Shown: positions 1-13,208 of the stretch, in pieces
Layout of the letters: every line of letters begins with the position of its first letter
How positions within the stretch are numbered: the stretch's first letter is position 1
Assembly (NCBI RefSeq): GCF_000208865.1
Contig: NC_018395.1
Coordinates: 4,388,839 to 4,452,838, forward strand
Direction: 5' to 3'
DNA length: 64,000 nucleotides
Source: Neospora caninum Liverpool
Lineage: Eukaryota > Apicomplexa > Conoidasida > Eucoccidiorida > Sarcocystidae
Notes under the pieces: model-generated
What the model was told of the DNA's origin: nothing
Databases searched by the model: none
What the model saw: only the letters and a program-made list of their open reading frames with translations
Position numbers and translations under genes: made by a program

Positions 1-2
1 GA

Positions 3-1053
3 AGTGCCGGAACGGGGCTGTTTTGTGTCGGCTACGCATGCAAATACTTTTGCAGTGAAGAAGAGTGGAAAAACCTCGACAAGCGACTCATCCCTCTCAA
101 CGGGGATGAAGACAACCTCGTCGACAGGTACACAAAAAGCGTATTGCCGATACAGAGAAAAACATGTGTATACATGTATATATGCATCTCTATATCTATA
201 CGAATATATATATATATATATATATATGGTGCCTCGTACTCACTTTACCAGTCCATCAGATACTCTGGTGTCGTGTAGGACTCGATGTATCTAGGTACAC
301 AGATGCAAGTGCACGTCTACATATCGGTATATAGAGAGAGCGGCGCAAGTATCTATGATCTCTACACTTCTGTAGATGTGTACGTGTATAGACTTGCGCA
401 TAGGCAAACACTCGGGCGAGGACTTCCCGCCGAGTGGACACGCCGTTGTTTTTCTCTGCGATTCTTTCAGATACGACGTACGCCTTCTCCTCTCTGACGC
501 GGATGCCTTCACCAAAAAGAAAAGAACCTACACGAGCGACCAGCTTCGCGAGATCTTAGAGGAGACTCCAGCTCTAGATAGAGAGCGCTACCGAGTAAGT
601 GCATGCGAAGAGAAAGGAAAAAGAGAAGGCTCTTGAATCGTCACCTTCAGACATCGATTGTTTTTGCAAACAATCCATACACAGAAATCGCTCTCCTTCC
701 AACTGCTGGGGTCAACTCCTCTCTGGAACCTACACAGAAACGTACAAATAGATAGAATGGTGTACATACAAATCTATATATAGATATATACATCTACACA
801 TGGATATGTATGTGTAATAGAGTTCACATGTATATAGGTTCGTATGTGTATTTGTGTAACAAAGTGCGCAGAGCGAATTACAGCAGCCAAGGGGAAAGAG
901 ATGGAGACCGCGGTACAGACACACATCTCGTGCTTATGCATGCCTCTTGCATCTCACGTAGCTGAAGCTGGTTCCCCCTCGATCCGTCTCCGCCCAATGT
1001 GTCTATACATCTGTACATACGTACATGCCCATCTACCTCTCTGCCTCTCTCCG

Positions 1054-1087
<34 letters not shown>

Positions 1088-2904
1088 TATATTTGTGTTT
1101 GTGTGAGCGTATCAGCATTTCCTTATTGATACATATGTGTACATGCATAGCTGCGTGCGAGTAGATGCGCCTGGCGGCCAGTGTTTCTAGCCTGCTTGTC
1201 GATCTTGGTTTCTTTTTCGGTTCAGGATTTGCCCCCCTCGAATTTGTTCGAAGAAGACTTCCTAGAGCGTCTCGCAGGCGCCCGCGAAGGCAGCGAAGAG
1301 GCGTGGACACCGACGCGCGAGTTACAGCAGTTGCGGGAATCGCGGCAAGAGAGGCGGGATAGAGCTTCCCGCAATGGCGAGGAAAATGCTCCAACATCCC
1401 ATGAAAGGCCGGCGCCTCTCGGCGACGAGGACGCCGCGTTCAGGTGAGGCCCAGCGGCTCGGTCAGTTCGAGTTTTCGATTTGTCTCTCTGCCTCAAGGG
1501 ACGACTTGCCGTTGTCTCTGCGCATGCATCGTTAGAGTAGCTGAACGGACGGGGGTGAGTCATAGTCTGCCTGTCGACTCCTACTTCTACGCGTGCACAT
1601 ATATCCGCTGGTTTTCATCTACGCATGCGTTTGTGTAGAATCGCAATGGCGAATTCTGTCGTTCGTCTTCTCGTCGATTTCCAGAGACAGAAACACACAA
1701 CAGCCTTTCTCGCCCTCGCACCGGCAGCTTCTCGTGATGCATTTTTCGCTCTGGTGGACAGGAATTCGCATGGATCCGTATATGCATATATCTATATATA
1801 TATAGGTGTCTCTATCTATCGTAGGTTCGCCGGTGTCTGAAAGTGTTTATATATGCAGCTACTCATATGTATAGATCTACTTGGGTCGAGAAGTACATGC
1901 TAGTGAATATATATATATATATATATATGGATAGCCGTAGGTGGGTGGACGTAGGTGTGTGTTGTGTATACAGTGTACACATAACCGTGTCTGTTACCTT
2001 TCCTGGATACCTCGATGGGTTTAAATGCACTGTCTGTTTTTGAACGTCGCGTGGGAGAGGGCACCTTGCGTGTTTCAGGCTCGGCGACATGTCAGCCGTT
2101 CCCCCGCCGGCCTCGCTGGATGGCCCGGGCGAGAGCGAATCTGTGCGCTCGCCCCGGGAGGGCGCCAAGGGCCGAGGCGGCAGCCAGAGCGAAGACGAAG
2201 ACAGAGACGTGAGCGAAGAGAGAGAGGAGACGGAGGAAAGAGAGACGCAACGAGGAGAGAGGGAGGCGGAAGATGAAGGAGGGAGGACGCAGCGCTCTCG
2301 TAGACGACAGGCCTTCGGGAGAGAAGACGAAGAAAGCGACAGACGAAAGCGATCGAGGGAAGACGAGGCAGAGACGCGAAGGTCATCAGAGACTCCGGGC
2401 GTGAAACGGGAAGAAGACGCGTTGGAAGACGGAGAAACCTCGGCGAGCGAAGAGGCCGAAGCCGGCGCTCATCCCAGAGCCGCGTCCCCGGCCACTGCGC
2501 GCCGACAGCGAAGCGCAGGCACGGACGGCACGGAGACACCGGGGGGAACTCGCAAAGGCCGAGAGAGGCGCGAACCCCGGGACGGGAAGGGAACGCGGAG
2601 CGGCAGGAGGGGAGTTGGCGAGACTGAATTCGACTCCGCCGGCATGGAAGAAGAGCTGGAGTCCAGAAACCACGGTGCCGAGGCTGCGCTGCGTGGACAC
2701 CCGTCGCGGCCCTGTCGAACGGCCAGGGTGCACGAGGCAGAAGACGCAGCCGAGAGAGAAACACGCAGCGACGCTCCTTTCGTACCTCCGTTCCCCATCC
2801 CGCGAGACAAAGTTCCGCACCTGCCACGCTCGCTCAAGGAACACCTCGTCATTGAACGCACAGCCCACTTTGTTCGAACCGTAAGACTCTAACCTCCGTC
2901 TCCA

Positions 2905-2988
<84 letters not shown>

Positions 2989-3023
2989 TAGATATATACA
3001 TATATATCCTATCTATCTATCCA

Positions 3024-3054
<31 letters not shown>

Positions 3055-6000
3055 GTTGTAAATATAAGAACCAAGTATGCTATGCAGGCACATTTTGTCG
3101 ATTTATAGATTGTAAATATGGGCGTATGCATAAACATGGTAACAGCCTTATCGTCATATAGGTTTGTGTTCTCTGAATGATTAGATATGCATGTCTTCTG
3201 TAATAATACATATTTACTTTTATATTCATATATATATATATATATGGATCTCTCCAGTTTTGTGCTTTGCTTTTCTTAAATGGTGAATGACTAGGCAAGG
3301 CGCGAGTTTTGGCAGTGCAAATATTTTTGCATGCCTGCCGTATCCACACTTGTCGGTTCTCCAGCATTTGCCTTTCTTGAACGTTTTTATCAACCGCCCC
3401 TCTTTGGACTGTTCGCTTCTCTCTCCTTCGTTTCCCTGTTTTTGTCTCGCGTGCGTCCCTGCGCTGTCCTTCCTTGCCTCTGTCTTTCCCCCTCTCTGTG
3501 TCAGTGTCTTACTCCTTTGCAGCATGCATACCTGCGTCTTCTGTTTTTTCTCTCGTTCTTTTCGCGCGCTTCCCAGGAGGGAAGCCGCATGGAATTCCGC
3601 CTCAAGCTGGACGCTGCAACGAGCAGTCAGCTGTGTTTTCTTTCCGTCGATCATCCGCTGCATCCGTACTACGCGTATCTTCGCCAGACGGGCGAGGCGT
3701 TACTGCTCCACGCGCCAGGTCGTCTCCCGCCGAAACTTCTCTTCCTGTCGAAACTGGTGTACACACACCTGCCGGCCTCGTCCTCGGCGTCGAGGGAAGC
3801 TCGGAAGGACGAGGGCGTCGCGAAGACCGCCGGCGGCAAAAAGGAGCGGGTCGAGACGGAGGAAGGTCGGGCGGCAGGAGACAGAAGAGACGCGCCCCAC
3901 GAAGGCGAACCAGGGACGGAGACTGGGCGGTTGCTGGCGTGCGGCGACGCAGCAGCCGGCGGAGTGTCGCCTCGAGGGCGGAGAGAGGAGAGGGACAGAG
4001 AGGAGCGCAACAGAGAGGCCAGAGACTCCAGACTGCCGCCGGAGGCGCGGAGGCTGATAGGTCCCGAAGCGGAGTCAAGCACGGCAAACGGAGAGGCAGA
4101 CCGAACGGCAGGGAAGGGCCGTGTCGGCAGCGACCCGATCAGGAGCGCGCGGGAAGACAGCCAAGCCGCGCCGGCGGAAAATGCTCTTTTCCAGGCTGCG
4201 GAAGAAGACGGGGGCGTGAGTCTCCTGATGTCGTACGGGACTGACGATGAAGACGAGCAGCTGGAAGCAGAGGCGCGAGACGAAGCGCGACCAAAGACGG
4301 GCGGCGAAGAGCGAGAAAACGGAGGCGATGAGAACGCGCAACAGCCAGTTGTTTGTCTTGCGCCAGGGGAGAGCCGTGGAGTTCACACCTCGCCAGGGGG
4401 TTCAGAGCGTGAGGCGGCGGCAGAGTCTGAGACGCAGCCGCCTGCTGCGGAAGAAGCGTCGGAGGCCGAGGACGAGCTCGATCCAGTGTGGCAGAGCGGG
4501 ACGAAGTTGCGCGTGGCCTTCGTCTTGGAGCGACGCAAGCGGAAGCGGCCAGCGGGCGGCGTCCAGGGGCGAGGAGACAGCGAGATGACGCAAAGGCCAG
4601 GCGACGTTTTTGGCGGCGCGGGAGACGGCGAGAGTCGCGACTGGACTGGGGACGAAGAAGACCCGGCCGCTGTCGCGGAGGCCTTGGCCGAGCTGCCTCC
4701 TCTCGCCTGGGCCAAGGCGAACGCGAAGCTTCAACTCAAAGACGTGAGTGGGTTCGTCGACGCAAAAACGCACGTTTGGCGCCGCTCTCCTCTGAAGAGC
4801 GCAAGGCCTCCAGAAGGCAATCGGACCCACAAACCCGGTCTGAGTGGACGCAGCGAGAGAAGAGAAACTGGAGGGATTTGCACAGGGAGAAAGAGAGGGG
4901 TGGACACCCGAGAAGGTTTAAGCCGGAACGGACAGGGGCTGCAGAGGGCCGGGATGCAATCTCGTGCAATGCACCCCCGATAGTTTTGAGTGTTTGTATA
5001 TATATATATATATATATATGCGTACAGATAGATGGGTAGAGAGATAGCTATAGACAGGTATATCGATGGTATTCGCTATGAATCAGTATGTGAAGAGAGC
5101 GGGGTGCTGACTGTTGCTTGGTAGGAGAGCAGCCTGACCAAAAAGGAGACTACAGGGAGTAGTGGAAGCATTGCAGTTCTCTGTGTATGAGTCGCAATGT
5201 AACACATTCACGCATATTTATATATACATATGTATATGACGAGGTGCGTCTTCTTGGACTGACATGTGGATACATCGCTTCCGCCCGCCACCGCACCTTG
5301 AAAAAAAACGAATCTCGGTCGGAACCCGAGAAGGCGCCGGCACCGTCTTACTCCATTGTTCTGCGAAGGGCCTTTTCCTCGCCCGTTTCCACTTTGTTCT
5401 CCTGTTTCTTTCGCACCGCTTGTCAGGTGGAGTCTCTGATCATTCACCAGATTGGCTGCTGGCTGCTTGCAAAAGGCGACGAGGCGATTGCCGAATTTGC
5501 TCAGCAGGTGTGTTTTTTTTTGCGCTGTGCGCCCGTCCTTCCCGCCGATCCATCTCTCGCTTTCGTGCTTCCCCGCTCTTGCGCTCGGCCTGTCCTTCGC
5601 TCCTGCTGGGTCCAAACGCGAGACCCACGAACGAGACGGTACATCCTGAGGAAGAGCCAGGGAGCCTTCGTTTCTGGCGCTGTCTGCCGCGATCGCCGCT
5701 CGCATGCACCTGGGGAGACATGGAAGGACAGAGAGAAAAGGGCTTTCCACAGCAGTCGCGTTGTGCATGTGCAGTTAGGCGGGTGTCAGCTGTTTCAGCG
5801 AACATCCCAAAAGCTGGGACTGTTGACTTCCCTCTTTGAAAGACGGCGCTCCTTTGCCGAGTTTTTCGATTCTCTCCAGCGCCCCTTTTGTGCTGTCGTT
5901 CGAGACTTTCTGCAACTACGTGTCGCCTATCTTTCGATCGCATTTTCCTCTTCCTCCTCTGTTCGTCTCTCTTTCGAAACCGCTCGACTCGCAACTCCTT

Positions 6001-8195
6001 CTTCTGCTTCTCAATCTTCATAGAAGGAATGGCAGATATCCGTAAATAAGGCGCGTGGAACACTCCGCCGTTTTGGAATGGGTTACTGACCTCCAGCGCG
6101 CTGGTCTTTCTCTCTGGAGCAGTCCAGAGGGGTGGCGGTTTTTTTAGCAGTGAGAAAGAGTCGAATTATCTGTATCGCCTAGCTGGAGTGCCTTCTTTTT
6201 CTTGCCGTTTTTTTCAGTGTGCTGCTGCGCAAGTGTATGCGCTCCGGCTCTTTCTGCCTTCCTGCCTTTCCTGTCTCTCCAGATGACCACAGAGGACCCG
6301 CGTTTCTTCTTCCTCAAACGCGACACTCTGGCGTTCTGCTACTTCAAGTAGGCCACGCTCAGTTCTTGGTGGAGCGCGTGCAATCAGCCACAGAAACGCT
6401 GAAGAAAACACAAAAAACCGGATTCGTTGACCGGCAGGCCGCGTGTCGTCCGCCCTCCTGGCGAACGGGGTTCTCGTTATTTTCGTCACACCGGGTTCCG
6501 GGGTCTGTTTGCCCCCTTTTAGCCTTCCCTCATGTCTCGCGCGTGTCTTCTCTGTCCTCGAGCGTCTCCTTTCTGTCTCGATCTCTGCTAACTTCGCCAC
6601 CCGTTCTCCGTGCTTCTTCCCACCTCTCCTACCTTTACACTCTGTATGATTTCCGCCGTAAATGGCCTCGCCTCCGCCGTGTTCTTCCTAGCTTTCCGCC
6701 TGTGTTTCTCGCTTTCCTTTCTCGCGTGTTATCGTTTCTTAGACGCTCTCAGTGTCCCTGTGGGCCATCTGTGGGGTCGTGTTTTGCTGCTCCCCGCCGA
6801 TCTCCTCGACGTTTTTGACGTGGGGGAGCCGGCATTAGGAACGCAGAGATCATAGCTAGACCGTGTTTTCCCGTGTTCCCAGATACGTGCTACGCTGCGT
6901 GTGCCGGGAGAAGCAAAGGCAGGCAGACGGCGCGAAGACGCCTCTCCCGCTCAGGCTCCACCCCGTGGTAAGTCTCGCTCGGTGCGCAGGCGACAGCGTT
7001 TGCAGGAATGCAGGTGTGTACGGGATTAAACCACACGGCTGCTCCGGACAAGAAATGCATATCGAAGAGTTATAGTTCCCTAGGCTCCCGCAGAAAGAGA
7101 ACTTCTCGCCTTTTCCGAAAACATCCGTGAACGCGAGCGGGGAGAGTCGCTTCCCAGCACGCCATTCCAACACACACGGAAGCACATATTTCGCAGAGAG
7201 AAGTACATATATATATATATATACAAGTATATTTATGTATATAATCTGTGTATAAATATTGAGCTGTTGATGCATTTTTGCAAGGATGTGACTGTGTACA
7301 GTGTTAGATCTGTGTTGGTGCAGCGTGCACTGAGTTCGACTGTGATGTTGCCATGGGCATGTGTTTCTTTTCTCTCGTTTGCGGCCACCAGGCGCGGGCT
7401 TTTCTCGCGCGTCTGCGCTTCGAGCACCATTTGGCGCACAAAACCCCGGCCCCGGATGCGAAAACTCAGTCGAGCGAGGTCCTCACGCAAGACGCGATCA
7501 ACGAAAATGCGGCGGCGGCTTCAGCGGCGTCTGCCGCTGCCGCCGCTGAAGCCGCGGCGATCGAGGAGGCGCGGGCGGCTGAGGCCCTGGCGAGGAGACA
7601 CCTCGCGCTCTCGGGTCTCTGCGGAGACGCGGGTCCGGTGTCTCCAAGTCCTCTGGCGGAGGCAGGCGCGGTCGCGCCACGTGCGGCCGAAGGCGTGCCC
7701 ACGTCTCTCGGGACTCACGAGGAAAACCCCGCGCCGTTTCGCCTCTCCGCAGAGCAGCCCACGCCTCACGACCTGGCCGCAGAGACCGCAAGCGCCACTG
7801 CCTCCCTTGCCGCGTCAGGGGGCTCCACGGGCGCGTCTCCGGATGCCGCGGTGCCGGCGGGCGGATCCGTGTGGGGCGCTGTGGGGTTGCCAGCTGTGGA
7901 GGGTTTCCCGGCAGATGCACTGTGCGATCCCGCTGCTCTCGTGACGCGGGCGATTGCGAATCCCGCGTTGATGCCGGCGGCTGTTAATCTGGTGACGCAG
8001 GAAATGGGTGTGGCGAGTGCGGAAGGCGACGCTCCGAGATACGCCATGTTGTACGCAGCCTACTGTCAACTGTGTGCCTACGCGACTGCAGTGAGACCCA
8101 GTAGTGCGTCTCCGGAAGTCTCGCTCGCAGGCGGATCCCATGCAGATGGCGGTTTCTTCGCGCGGGAGACTCCCGACGAGGCCGCCAAGAAGTGA
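3..8195 (+). CDS. SWAP/SFSWAP-type splicing regulator with two SURP modules (5' partial)
   Basis: Nine phased exons: 3-127, 471-594, 1226-1443, 2079-2880, 3577-4743, 5427-5507, 6283-6347, 6883-6967 and 7392-8195, about 1156 residues plus unseen 5' sequence. The first exons encode the DRY_EERY domain of SWAP proteins: VGYACKYF, then VDRYDVRLLL across the first junction and DRERYR at the end of exon 2. SURP module 1 is split between exons 4 and 5 (LKEHLVIERTAHFVRT, then LSVDHPLHPYYAYLRQ). SURP module 2 is split over exons 6 to 8 (VESLIIHQIGCWLLAKG, then PRFFFLKRDTLAFCYFKY). Between the SURPs lies about 350 residues of disordered R/E/G-rich sequence; the tail is Ala-rich. Family members act in the nucleus and regulate alternative splicing, with SURP binding branch-point factor SF1. 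Unlike animal SFSWAP, no C-terminal Arg-Ser domain is visible before the stop at 8193-8195. Family call is firm; only the upstream start is unknown. Confidence 0.93.
203..228. repeat. (AT)n microsatellite in SWAP-gene intron
   Basis: Perfect AT dinucleotide run inside the first intron of the window (128-470). Similar runs sit at 1053-1092, 1905-1928, 4997-5020 and 7207-7223 in other introns of the same gene. Confidence 0.95.
2904..3054. repeat. Compound TATC / TA / GA microsatellite
   Basis: Within the intron 2881-3576 of the SWAP gene: a CTAT/TATC tetranucleotide array, then TA dinucleotides, then GA dinucleotides (about 2965-2988), then a second AT array near 3027-3048. It starts about 25 bases after the splice donor at 2881. 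Confidence 0.95.
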
Positions 8196-9353
8196 TGGGG
8201 CCGAGCGGGGGTGAGACTCAGTTTCAGACCGCGCAGGTTGAGGGGGAGAATGACCACAAATAAGAACGACGGAGCTTGTAAAGACAGGCAAAGGTTTTCC
8301 TTGTCCAGCGAAAAAAGAAGCTTAAGATTCTGCCCATCAGTATAAATAAACATATAATGTTGTCATCTCGAAGAATGTCCATATATAGGTATATATATTT
8401 GTTGTGAATATGTAGGGAATGTGGGGCACTGGATGAATCGAGGCACGGTTTTCGCCTAACCTGGCGGGAACCGACTTTTGTTTGAAATTTCAGCATGCGC
8501 TGCTGGCCTGCTACTTTTAATTTTAATTGTCACGAGTGTCTCGCACGGGGCATGCAGGCGACGCGGGCAGAGACTCATACGATCGCTTGTAGCCACGCGG
8601 GAAAACACGAATTTAGACAGCTTGGGAAAAGGTTGTAGTGTTCAAAGTGTGGACTCACAAACACGCACGTAGCAGCGAGTGTGTAGACAAATTCCCACAC
8701 GCATGCAAATGTATATGTACATGTTTTTGTTGTCTCGGTGCTACTGCGATAAGATTCCAGCTATGTATATATACGTACATGCATACATACACCTGAACGT
8801 ATATGTATGACTATCTCGCTCTCTGTCTCCGCACGAATCTATTTGTTGACAGAGGCAGGAAGCAGTCGAGACTCCCACAATTCTACACGAATTTCCACTG
8901 TTTTAATCTGAGATGGCATAAAGTATCCGAGCGTTTACCCCCAAATCTCCTCACCATCATCGGGTGGCAACTCTTCAGCGGCATTTGCATGCATTTCCTA
9001 ATTGCCATTCCAGGATCAAAGTCTGTGCATGTGTACACCCTCTTGCCTACCCTATTTCTTCTGACAAAACAAACTCCCAAGCAGCTTCGCCTACCTATCG
9101 CCACGATCGCTTCGCCACTGCTAAGTGCACAAACAACAATGCTTTAGGATGTATACGGAAACATATATACATACATATATCCTTACTGCGAAGTAAAGAA
9201 GGAAATGTGTACACACCTACGCACTACGTCACCCATTGTTTCCGCCCTCCAACCTCAAGGCGGTGGAAATTCTCTCTCTCTCGATATATATATATATATA
9301 TATACATCTTTGGATTCATAAATATGTGAATATATATATATATGTATATATGG
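8196..9353. other. Convergent intergenic spacer
   Basis: 3' side of the + strand SWAP gene facing the 3' side of the - strand LRRC23 gene. It presumably carries both 3' UTRs. It has AT-rich stretches (TATA runs near 8385 and 9285-9304) and no ORF with coding character. Confidence 0.7.
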
Positions 9354-12300
9354 CTAGAGTAATTCATGAGCTTTCAGGAGACGCCTATCCGAGAATGGTT
9401 CTCCTGGCAGGAGGGCTTCCCAGATTTTTCGTTGTTCTGCTACTTCTGCTCCGTAGACTTCCTCCACTTTTACCTGCGAAGAACAACGCAGGTACATGCT
9501 CAATTGTGGCGAGGAGCATTGTCGCAGGCGGAGAGTGTGCCTTGGTTGGAAGTGTGTTCCGTGAAAGCACTCGACTGTCTCTCTCGCTTTCCACTGTGAG
9601 ATTCCCGAACGCATTCGCCGCGCATGTGGCTTCGACCCCGTCTGGAGGCGATCTGGGGTTTTTGGAAACACGAGTCTGTGAAACAGGATCGACGAAAATA
9701 AAGTTGCTTGTTGCCGCTCGCTTGCGTACTCACAAAAGCCTATGCATGTGCGAGACGTTATGCATACACGTGTGTATATACATTTGTATCTATGTTTATG
9801 TATATACATGAATGAATGGATATATGTATATACATATATATATATATATATATGCATATGTGTATAAATATGCCTGGAGTCAGTGTGTCGCGCATATGGT
9901 TTTATTTCTTTCCGCCGGTTGTGCGTCTCTCAGGATGTGTGTTTTCCCGACGACATGGGGAGAGGGCGCGTAGCGTTTTGGACTCCTGTTTCTCCAGAAA
10001 AATCGAGGATCCGACCTTCTCTTCTGTTGTCACGGGCTGGCCATTGAGAACCTCGAGGTGCTGGAGCATGTGGATCACTTTGATCCTCAGCCACTCTACC
10101 GCTTCAAAGGGCCCGGGAAAGAGACTGAGTGAGCAGAGGAGAGGCGATTTTTCCAGAGGCGTCAGGAGTCGGACGTTTCCAAACGCGGGGTTGCCGCCGA
10201 CGTCGAGGTGGAGGAGATTCGGAACTGTCTCCGCAGATACCGGGAAGAGACAGGACAGGCGGTTTCCCTGAGGAGCCGCCAAAAGAGAAGGAAAACCGGA
10301 AGGAGGAGCGAGAACACGAAACAGACACGCGTTTGCCTGGTTCGACAGACCGCTTAGGGAAAAAGGCACGCGAAGGGAATGGAAACAAAAGAAGGCAGGC
10401 GTTGCGTGGGAACTTCGCTGCTTTCTCAACAACTGAAGTCGGTTAGAGGGGAGGACAACGAACCGAACACGCGCGAATCCAGTCGAGGAGCACAGGCAGT
10501 GCAAATTGCCTGGGAACCTCGGTCCCTAAGGAATTCATCAGAAACCCACACCTTTCCACACATTATTTGTATATATATATATATATATATGTAGATGCCT
10601 GTGGCAACAAGTGCATCCATATACATCTCTATTTTTATGTATGTGAAAGCACACCTTTTGTTTAGACGTATACACATATCACTGCTACAGACAAGCATAC
10701 ATAAGCATGCGTACGTAGATGTGGTGTAACGATATAGAGAAATATGTGTGTTGCACGTAGGTACACAATCACTGACGACAGAACAGTTTACTCAAAAGGG
10801 GAAGAGAGAATCTGCTTAAGGCCGTTCAACTCGTCTCACATGCGCATTGAGGAAGGCGAGTTTGGAGAGAGCTTCAACGCCTTGCAGACTCTGGATCCGA
10901 TTGTTGGCCACGCCCAAGTCTTCTATGGCCAGAGACGCAGGAAGGCCCACGAGGCTTTCCAAGAGATTGTCTGAGAGGTCAAGGTGCTGCAGAAGCACAT
11001 TCGCGGCTAGATTGCCTTCCAGAGAGGCAATCGCGTTGCCCGAGAGTCGCAGGATCCTCAACCGGGGGTTGAATGACCAGTCGCCTGGTAAACGACACAC
11101 GCCGGGAAGAACGAATTCCTGTGTGTGTCTGAGTTTCACCCGTCAAGACGCTCCAGATGAATTTAGGGTTTGCACAGTTGGCACTCGTTTTGCCTTCGTT
11201 GTTTTCTGGTAACCCTAGGGTCATTTTTGCGTCCCGCCTCGTGACCGAAAACCCCTGGATGCGTTGCTGGCCCCTACCGAGGCGTGTTATGCGATTTCTG
11301 GAGAGATCAACAACCTCGAGGCGCGCATTCGGCATCAACTCTTCCGTTGATTCGATTTCATTGTTCGCCGCGTCGAGAACTGTCAAATATGTCAAGAGAT
11401 TGAGGGGGTGCAAACACCGGAGCTTGTTGTTACGCAAGTGGACGATCTGAATGTCCAAAGAGTCGATAAAAAAGCACTCAAGCACAAAGCACTCCTGCAA
11501 AAGACTGTCCATGATTTTCGGCCTCGTTGCCTCTGAGAGAGACGCGGATGGGGTGCCGGGCGGCTGTTGCCATGAATCGATCCTCGGAACGAGGATGCAT
11601 GCGACGAATGCAGTGGATGAGCAGGTGGTCTCTCTCCCATGGGCAATGGAAAACGGAAACGAGGAACTATGATCTACCGTATGGCGAAAGGTTGAGATTC
11701 CATTTTCGTGCGTCCTCCAGCAACGCGGTGGCGACGTGTGCTTTAACGTGGCACCAGTGTTACAAGGCACATATAAACTCGTAACAAAACCTATCCTCAC
11801 TACGCCCGTCTCGTTTCTCCCTCTGTGTCTATGAACGCATACTTGTACACACGCGAAGGTTTATACGCACCACAGGGAGGAGGTAACGTCTGGGGAAGGA
11901 CAGAAGAGAGGCGTTCTCCTCTCCGTAATGCCGATCGTGCAAGGCGTTGATGAGTCAGATCTAAACTGTCTGTGAGAGAATCAGTTTTCTTGCTTTTGAT
12001 GGGAAAAAAATGTAACTGTCGCCGGCTATGCTGACGCGACTCCACAATGCCACATCGGCAACGCCTGTATCGCCACCCTGGGCCTGGGGCGCCAGGGTAG
12101 ATCGATGAAGCTGTAGATCGGTACGGTAATAACCTAGGGAAAAGGCGTTCTGGGGGTGTTTTGCTGCATAGGCTTGAGTTTGCTGTCGCTGTGTCTGCTC
12201 TCTTCTCCCGATTTTCCCTGCCCGAACCTGGAGATTTCGGAAATCGCAAATAGCGGTAATGGAGGTTAGGCCGAGACCACTCAAATGAGCCTCGATCAGC

Positions 12301-12398
12301 ACTGGACGGCAGTCGTCTGGTGAAAAACCAATGGAAGTCAGCTTCGCGCAAAGAACTTCCCTCTCCAGAGGGTTGGAACCTGCCTGCCACGCAAACAT
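9354..12398 (-). CDS. LRRC23-like leucine-rich repeat protein (radial-spoke component)
   Basis: Five phased exons, in transcript order 12228-12398, 11278-11446, 10840-11084, 10016-10267 and 9354-9473, giving 318 residues (human LRRC23 is 343). The start is Met of MFAWQAGSNPLERE at 12398. Leucine-rich repeats run unbroken across junctions, for example FRNLQ|IVHLRNNKLRCLHPL and RNRITRLG|DWSFNPRLRIL, which validates the splicing. The end has the LRR cap pattern LEVLNGQPVTTEEK|VKVEEVYGAEV and stops at 9354-9356. LRRC23 is known as a radial-spoke head component of motile cilia; in a coccidian the role would be in the flagellum of male gametes, so expression should be stage-restricted (inference). 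Two donors (12227-12226 GTTCGG, 10015-10014 GTCGGA) are weak matches to consensus. An upstream exon is possible (see 12951-13208). Confidence 0.87.
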
Positions 12399-12950
12399 GA
12401 TTTTCGGCACAAACAGACGGTCCAGAAAGAGTTTCTGTTTCCACTCCAGAAGGAAGTTAACCACGTTGCACGGAATGCATAGGTTTCCGGCATGTATCGT
12501 TACGCAGATCTTGTACACCTATTTGGGCATCAGACGGGTATATCTGTGACCCAGCATATACACACGTATATCTATTGGTTTTCGATGTGGTGTTAGTGAC
12601 GAATCGTGGGGTCGTCAGACCACTGAAACGTTTCTCTGCGAGTTTGCTACTTCAAAAGTTACGTATCCTTCCCCTTCAAAGGTATTTATATGCAGAGGTA
12701 TGCATATACACCCGGATACAACCCTGGAGAGGGCGACGCTTCGTTTCATGTGGAGCTTCGCAGTGCACGTGTGCTACACCTGCCCCTGTGGGTAGGCTCG
12801 TACGTAGGTGGGCGGCTAGATGACTTGGCACATTCCTATGCCTTTAGCTACATAAGCATTGATTGTGTATGTGACTGTACGTTAAAGTATATCAGCATCT
12901 TTACCAGCATCTATGAATGTATGTATATACAGAGAAAAAGGGGAAGGTAC

Positions 12951-13208
12951 GTTTTCCGTCGGATTTTCTTTCTGCGCCTGGCATACCACGCTGTCGGCGG
13001 GATCGATTCCAGAAGGATACCCGTGTTGAGAGTCTTCATTGTTGCTGTCCGGCGACGGACACCTCTGCAGCCGTTGGAAAGGGGGAGGGACCAGGCAGGT
13101 GGTATCGGGGAGACAGAGATTGTTGGAAGACTCAAGCAGATCGTCCATTCTTTCGTCGCGGGGAAACTCGTAGGATTCATTCCCAGTGAATGTGTATATG
13201 GTCTCCAA
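12951..13208 (-). CDS. Possible upstream coding exon (LRRC23 gene or separate)
   Basis: An open frame on the minus strand reads as a hydrophilic segment (SYEFPRDERMDDLLESSNN near its start, QKENPTEN at its end) and finishes at a GTACC donor at 12950-12949 in phase 0. It could join an AAA acceptor about 30 bases upstream of the LRRC23 Met, extending that protein. The + strand also has an open frame here, so strand is not settled. No family recognised. Confidence 0.3.
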
